In this document: in pieces, positions 45,318-47,170 of the stretch
How the letters are laid out: each line of letters opens with the position of its first letter
Numbering within the stretch: the stretch's first letter is position 1
Assembly: GCA_025351245.1 (NCBI GenBank)
Contig: JANXWH010000236.1
Coordinates: 1 to 47,170, forward strand
Direction: 5' to 3'
DNA from: Chloroflexota bacterium
GTDB lineage: Bacteria > Chloroflexota > Limnocylindria > Limnocylindrales > CSP1-4
Length of the DNA stretch: 47,170 nt
Translations under genes and position numbers: made by a program
The notes under the pieces: generated by a model
What the model was told of the DNA's origin: nothing
The model's database searches: none
The model's input: only the letters and a program-made list of their open reading frames with translations

Positions 45318-46291
45318 CCGTCCAGCTGATCCAGGCGATCCTGCTGGCCTTCGCCGTCGTCGTGATCCTCATGCCCGGGTACATCCGGCTCATCCGCTGG
45401 GCCGGCTTCGCCAAGCGGATCCGGATCGAGGGACCGGAGACGCACCAGGTCAAGGGCGGCACGCCCACCGCCGGGGGAGCGCTCCTGATCGGGGTCGTCG
45501 GTGCGCTGGCGCTCGTTTTCAACCTGGTGGACGCCTCCACCTTTGCCCCACTCGCGGCGCTGGGGCTCGTGGGCGCCCTTGGCTTCGCCGACGACTGGCT
45601 CAACGCGAGCACGGGCGACGGGATCCGCGCCCGCCAGAAACTCCTGTGGCAGACGGCCGTCGCGGTATTCGCGGCCTGGCAGATCCAGCGCACCTACGAC
45701 ATCGTCGCGGTGGGCGTCCCGTTCGTGGGTGCCGTGCGCATCGAGCCGTGGCTCTACATCGCGTTCGCGGCCTTCGCGATCGTGGCGATGAGCAACGGCG
45801 TCAACCTGACGGATGGCCTGGACGGGCTGGCGGGGGGCACCCTCATCTTCGCCTTCGTCGCGTTCCTGATCATCGCCCTGCTCAACAGCCCCGCTCAGCC
45901 GAACCTCGCGATCCTGTGCTCGCTCCTCATCGGCGCGCTGCTGGGCTTCCTCTGGTTCAACGTCCACCCGGCCCAGGTGTTCATGGGCGACTCGGGCTCG
46001 CTGAGCCTGGGGGCGACGCTGGCTGTCGTCTCGCTCATCACGGGCCAGATCCTGATCCTCCCCCTGATCGGGATCATCTTCGTCGTGGAGGCGGGCTCGG
46101 TCCTGCTCCAGGTCGCCTATTTCAAGGCCACGGGCGGCAGGCGGATCTTCCGGATGAGCCCGCTTCATCACCACTTCGAGCTGGGCGGCTGGCCGGAGAC
46201 GAAGATCACGCTCCGCTTCTGGATCGTCGCCGCGCTCGCCGGCCTGATGGGCGTGACGCTCTTCCTCGCCACCCTGCAGCGGCTGGTCTGA
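45314..46291 (+). CDS. mraY: Phospho-MurNAc-pentapeptide transferase MraY
   Basis: 325 residues, GTG start overlapping the murF stop (GTGA). About ten membrane helices. Conserved motifs: KGGTPTAGG, FADDWLN, NGVNLTDGLDGLAGG, FNVHPAQVFMGDSGSLSLG and MSPLHHHFELGGWPETKI. It transfers phospho-MurNAc-pentapeptide to undecaprenyl phosphate, forming lipid I. Confidence 0.97.
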   Translation: MTVQLIQAILLAFAVVVILMPGYIRLIRWAGFAKRIRIEGPETHQVKGGTPTAGGALLIGVVGALALVFNLVDASTFAPLAALGLVGALGFADDWLNASTGDGIRARQKLLWQTAVAVFAAWQIQRTYDIVAVGVPFVGAVRIEPWLYIAFAAFAIVAMSNGVNLTDGLDGLAGGTLIFAFVAFLIIALLNSPAQPNLAILCSLLIGALLGFLWFNVHPAQVFMGDSGSLSLGATLAVVSLITGQILILPLIGIIFVVEAGSVLLQVAYFKATGGRRIFRMSPLHHHFELGGWPETKITLRFWIVAALAGLMGVTLFLATLQRLV

Positions 46292-46293
46292 GG

Positions 46294-47170
46294 ATGCCGA
46301 ATCCCGTCGACCTCGATGCCCTGACGGTGGATGCGGTCCGCGCCGGGGCTCTGGCCGGCGTCCCGGTGACGGTCCTGGGGCTGGCTCGAACGGGGGTCGC
46401 GCTGGCCCGATTCTTCGACGACGCCGGCGCCGTCGTCACGATCTACGACGGCAAGCCGGTGGCCGCGCTCGCCGACCGGCTGGCGGAGTTGGGCGGCCGG
46501 TCGATCCGGCTTCGCGCCGGGCCGGAGGTGGACCCGGCGTCCGCGTGGGCGGATGCGGCCCTGGTCGCGTTCTCGCCATCGATCACGCCCGGCTTCCCGA
46601 CCACGGAGCCCCGACTCCGCGCCGCGCTCGATAGCCTCGCGGCCCGACGGGCGAGCGGCGACCCGGACGCGCCGGCGCTCGTCTCCGAGCCGGACCTGAC
46701 GCTTCGCCTGTGCTCCGCGCCGACGATCGGCGTCACCGGGACGAAAGGGAAGACGACCACCGCGTCACTCATCGCACATCTCCTTGCCGTGGACCCGGCT
46801 CACCCGGTGGTGCTGGGCGGGAACATCGGCCTGCCGCTCATCGACCGGGTGACCGAGCTGACCCGGGCCCACCGGGTCGTCCTGGAACTCTCCGAGCTGC
46901 AGCTGCCCAGCCTGACCCGCGGGACGACCGTGGCGGTCTACACGAACGTCACCGCCGACCATCTCGATCGCCACGGGTCGGTGGCGGCGTACCGTGCGGT
47001 GAAGGGACGGCTGGCCGAGCTGGTGGATCCGGCGGGAGCGCTCGTCCTCAATCTCGACGATCCGGTCGTGGGCGGCTACCCTGGCCTCGGGACCGCGCCC
47101 TCGGTCTGGTACCGGCTGGACCGGCCGATTCCCGGCGGGGTCGGGATCGTGGACGGCTGGGTGGTCGCGG
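46294..47170 (+). CDS. murD: UDP-MurNAc-L-Ala:D-Glu ligase MurD, 3' end cut by window
   Basis: 292 residues present. The N-terminal Rossmann domain (VTVLGLARTGVALARFFDDA), Mur-ligase ATP site GVTGTKGKTTT (146-156), GGNIGLPL, ELSELQLPSL and NVTADHLDRHGS are all seen. It adds D-Glu to UDP-MurNAc-L-Ala. Start ATG is 2 nt after the mraY stop. The C-terminal domain lies beyond the window. Confidence 0.95.
   Translation, partial: MPNPVDLDALTVDAVRAGALAGVPVTVLGLARTGVALARFFDDAGAVVTIYDGKPVAALADRLAELGGRSIRLRAGPEVDPASAWADAALVAFSPSITPGFPTTEPRLRAALDSLAARRASGDPDAPALVSEPDLTLRLCSAPTIGVTGTKGKTTTASLIAHLLAVDPAHPVVLGGNIGLPLIDRVTELTRAHRVVLELSELQLPSLTRGTTVAVYTNVTADHLDRHGSVAAYRAVKGRLAELVDPAGALVLNLDDPVVGGYPGLGTAPSVWYRLDRPIPGGVGIVDGWVVA

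Overview
The window is high-GC DNA (roughly 70 %) with tightly packed, often 1-4 bp overlapping genes and many GTG/TTG starts. The dcw cell-wall cluster, a class A RNase P RNA, parAB, PspC/LiaF-like envelope genes and a split propionyl-CoA/methylmalonyl-CoA module suggest a heterotrophic, high-GC Chloroflexota-like bacterium (a Limnocylindria-type lineage is my best guess). This rests on gene content and general resemblance, not on a database search.

Layout. 1-2580 (minus): a GntR/UTRA regulator followed by two adjacent carbamoyltransferases, one aspartate carbamoyltransferase-like and one YgeW-like and cut by the window start. 2.6-10.9 kb is accessory in character: two doubtful small ORFs, a leaderless S53 kumamolisin-like peptidase, a protein with four cysteine-ladder repeats, a divergent leaderless M64-type peptidase with an FG-GAP tail, and an unknown basic protein. 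11.0-18.8 kb: an RlpA-like secreted protein, a phosphoketolase/acetate kinase pair, an alpha/beta hydrolase, and a LiaF-like/PspC/mini-LemA envelope operon. 18.9-22.6 kb: a plus-strand run with two unknown genes, a HAD phosphatase, a PlsC-type acyltransferase, a UbiA-type prenyltransferase and a small exported protein. 22.8-24.5 kb: parAB on the minus strand, with two DnaA-box-like 9-mers upstream of parA.

24.8-37.3 kb encodes almost a whole propionate route: carboxyltransferase, biotin carboxylase, biotin carrier, methylmalonyl-CoA mutase large subunit, epimerase, then divergent sucCD and sdhCDAB. This would take propionyl-CoA to methylmalonyl-CoA, succinyl-CoA, succinate and fumarate. The cobalamin-binding mutase subunit is not in the window. 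A DinB-family gene between these blocks is broken by two single-base shifts.

37.3-47.2 kb: an RNase HI / metallo-beta-lactamase fusion protein, rnpB, a small unknown gene, and the start of the dcw cluster (mraZ, rsmH, a 65-aa gene, ftsL-like, ftsI, murF, mraY, murD cut by the window end). murE is missing from its usual place between ftsI and murF. The mraZ promoter and probable MraZ boxes are clear.

The best candidate for something undescribed is the 3.6-10.9 kb locus, above all the 668-aa cysteine-ladder protein, in which cysteines recur every fourth residue in four repeats.
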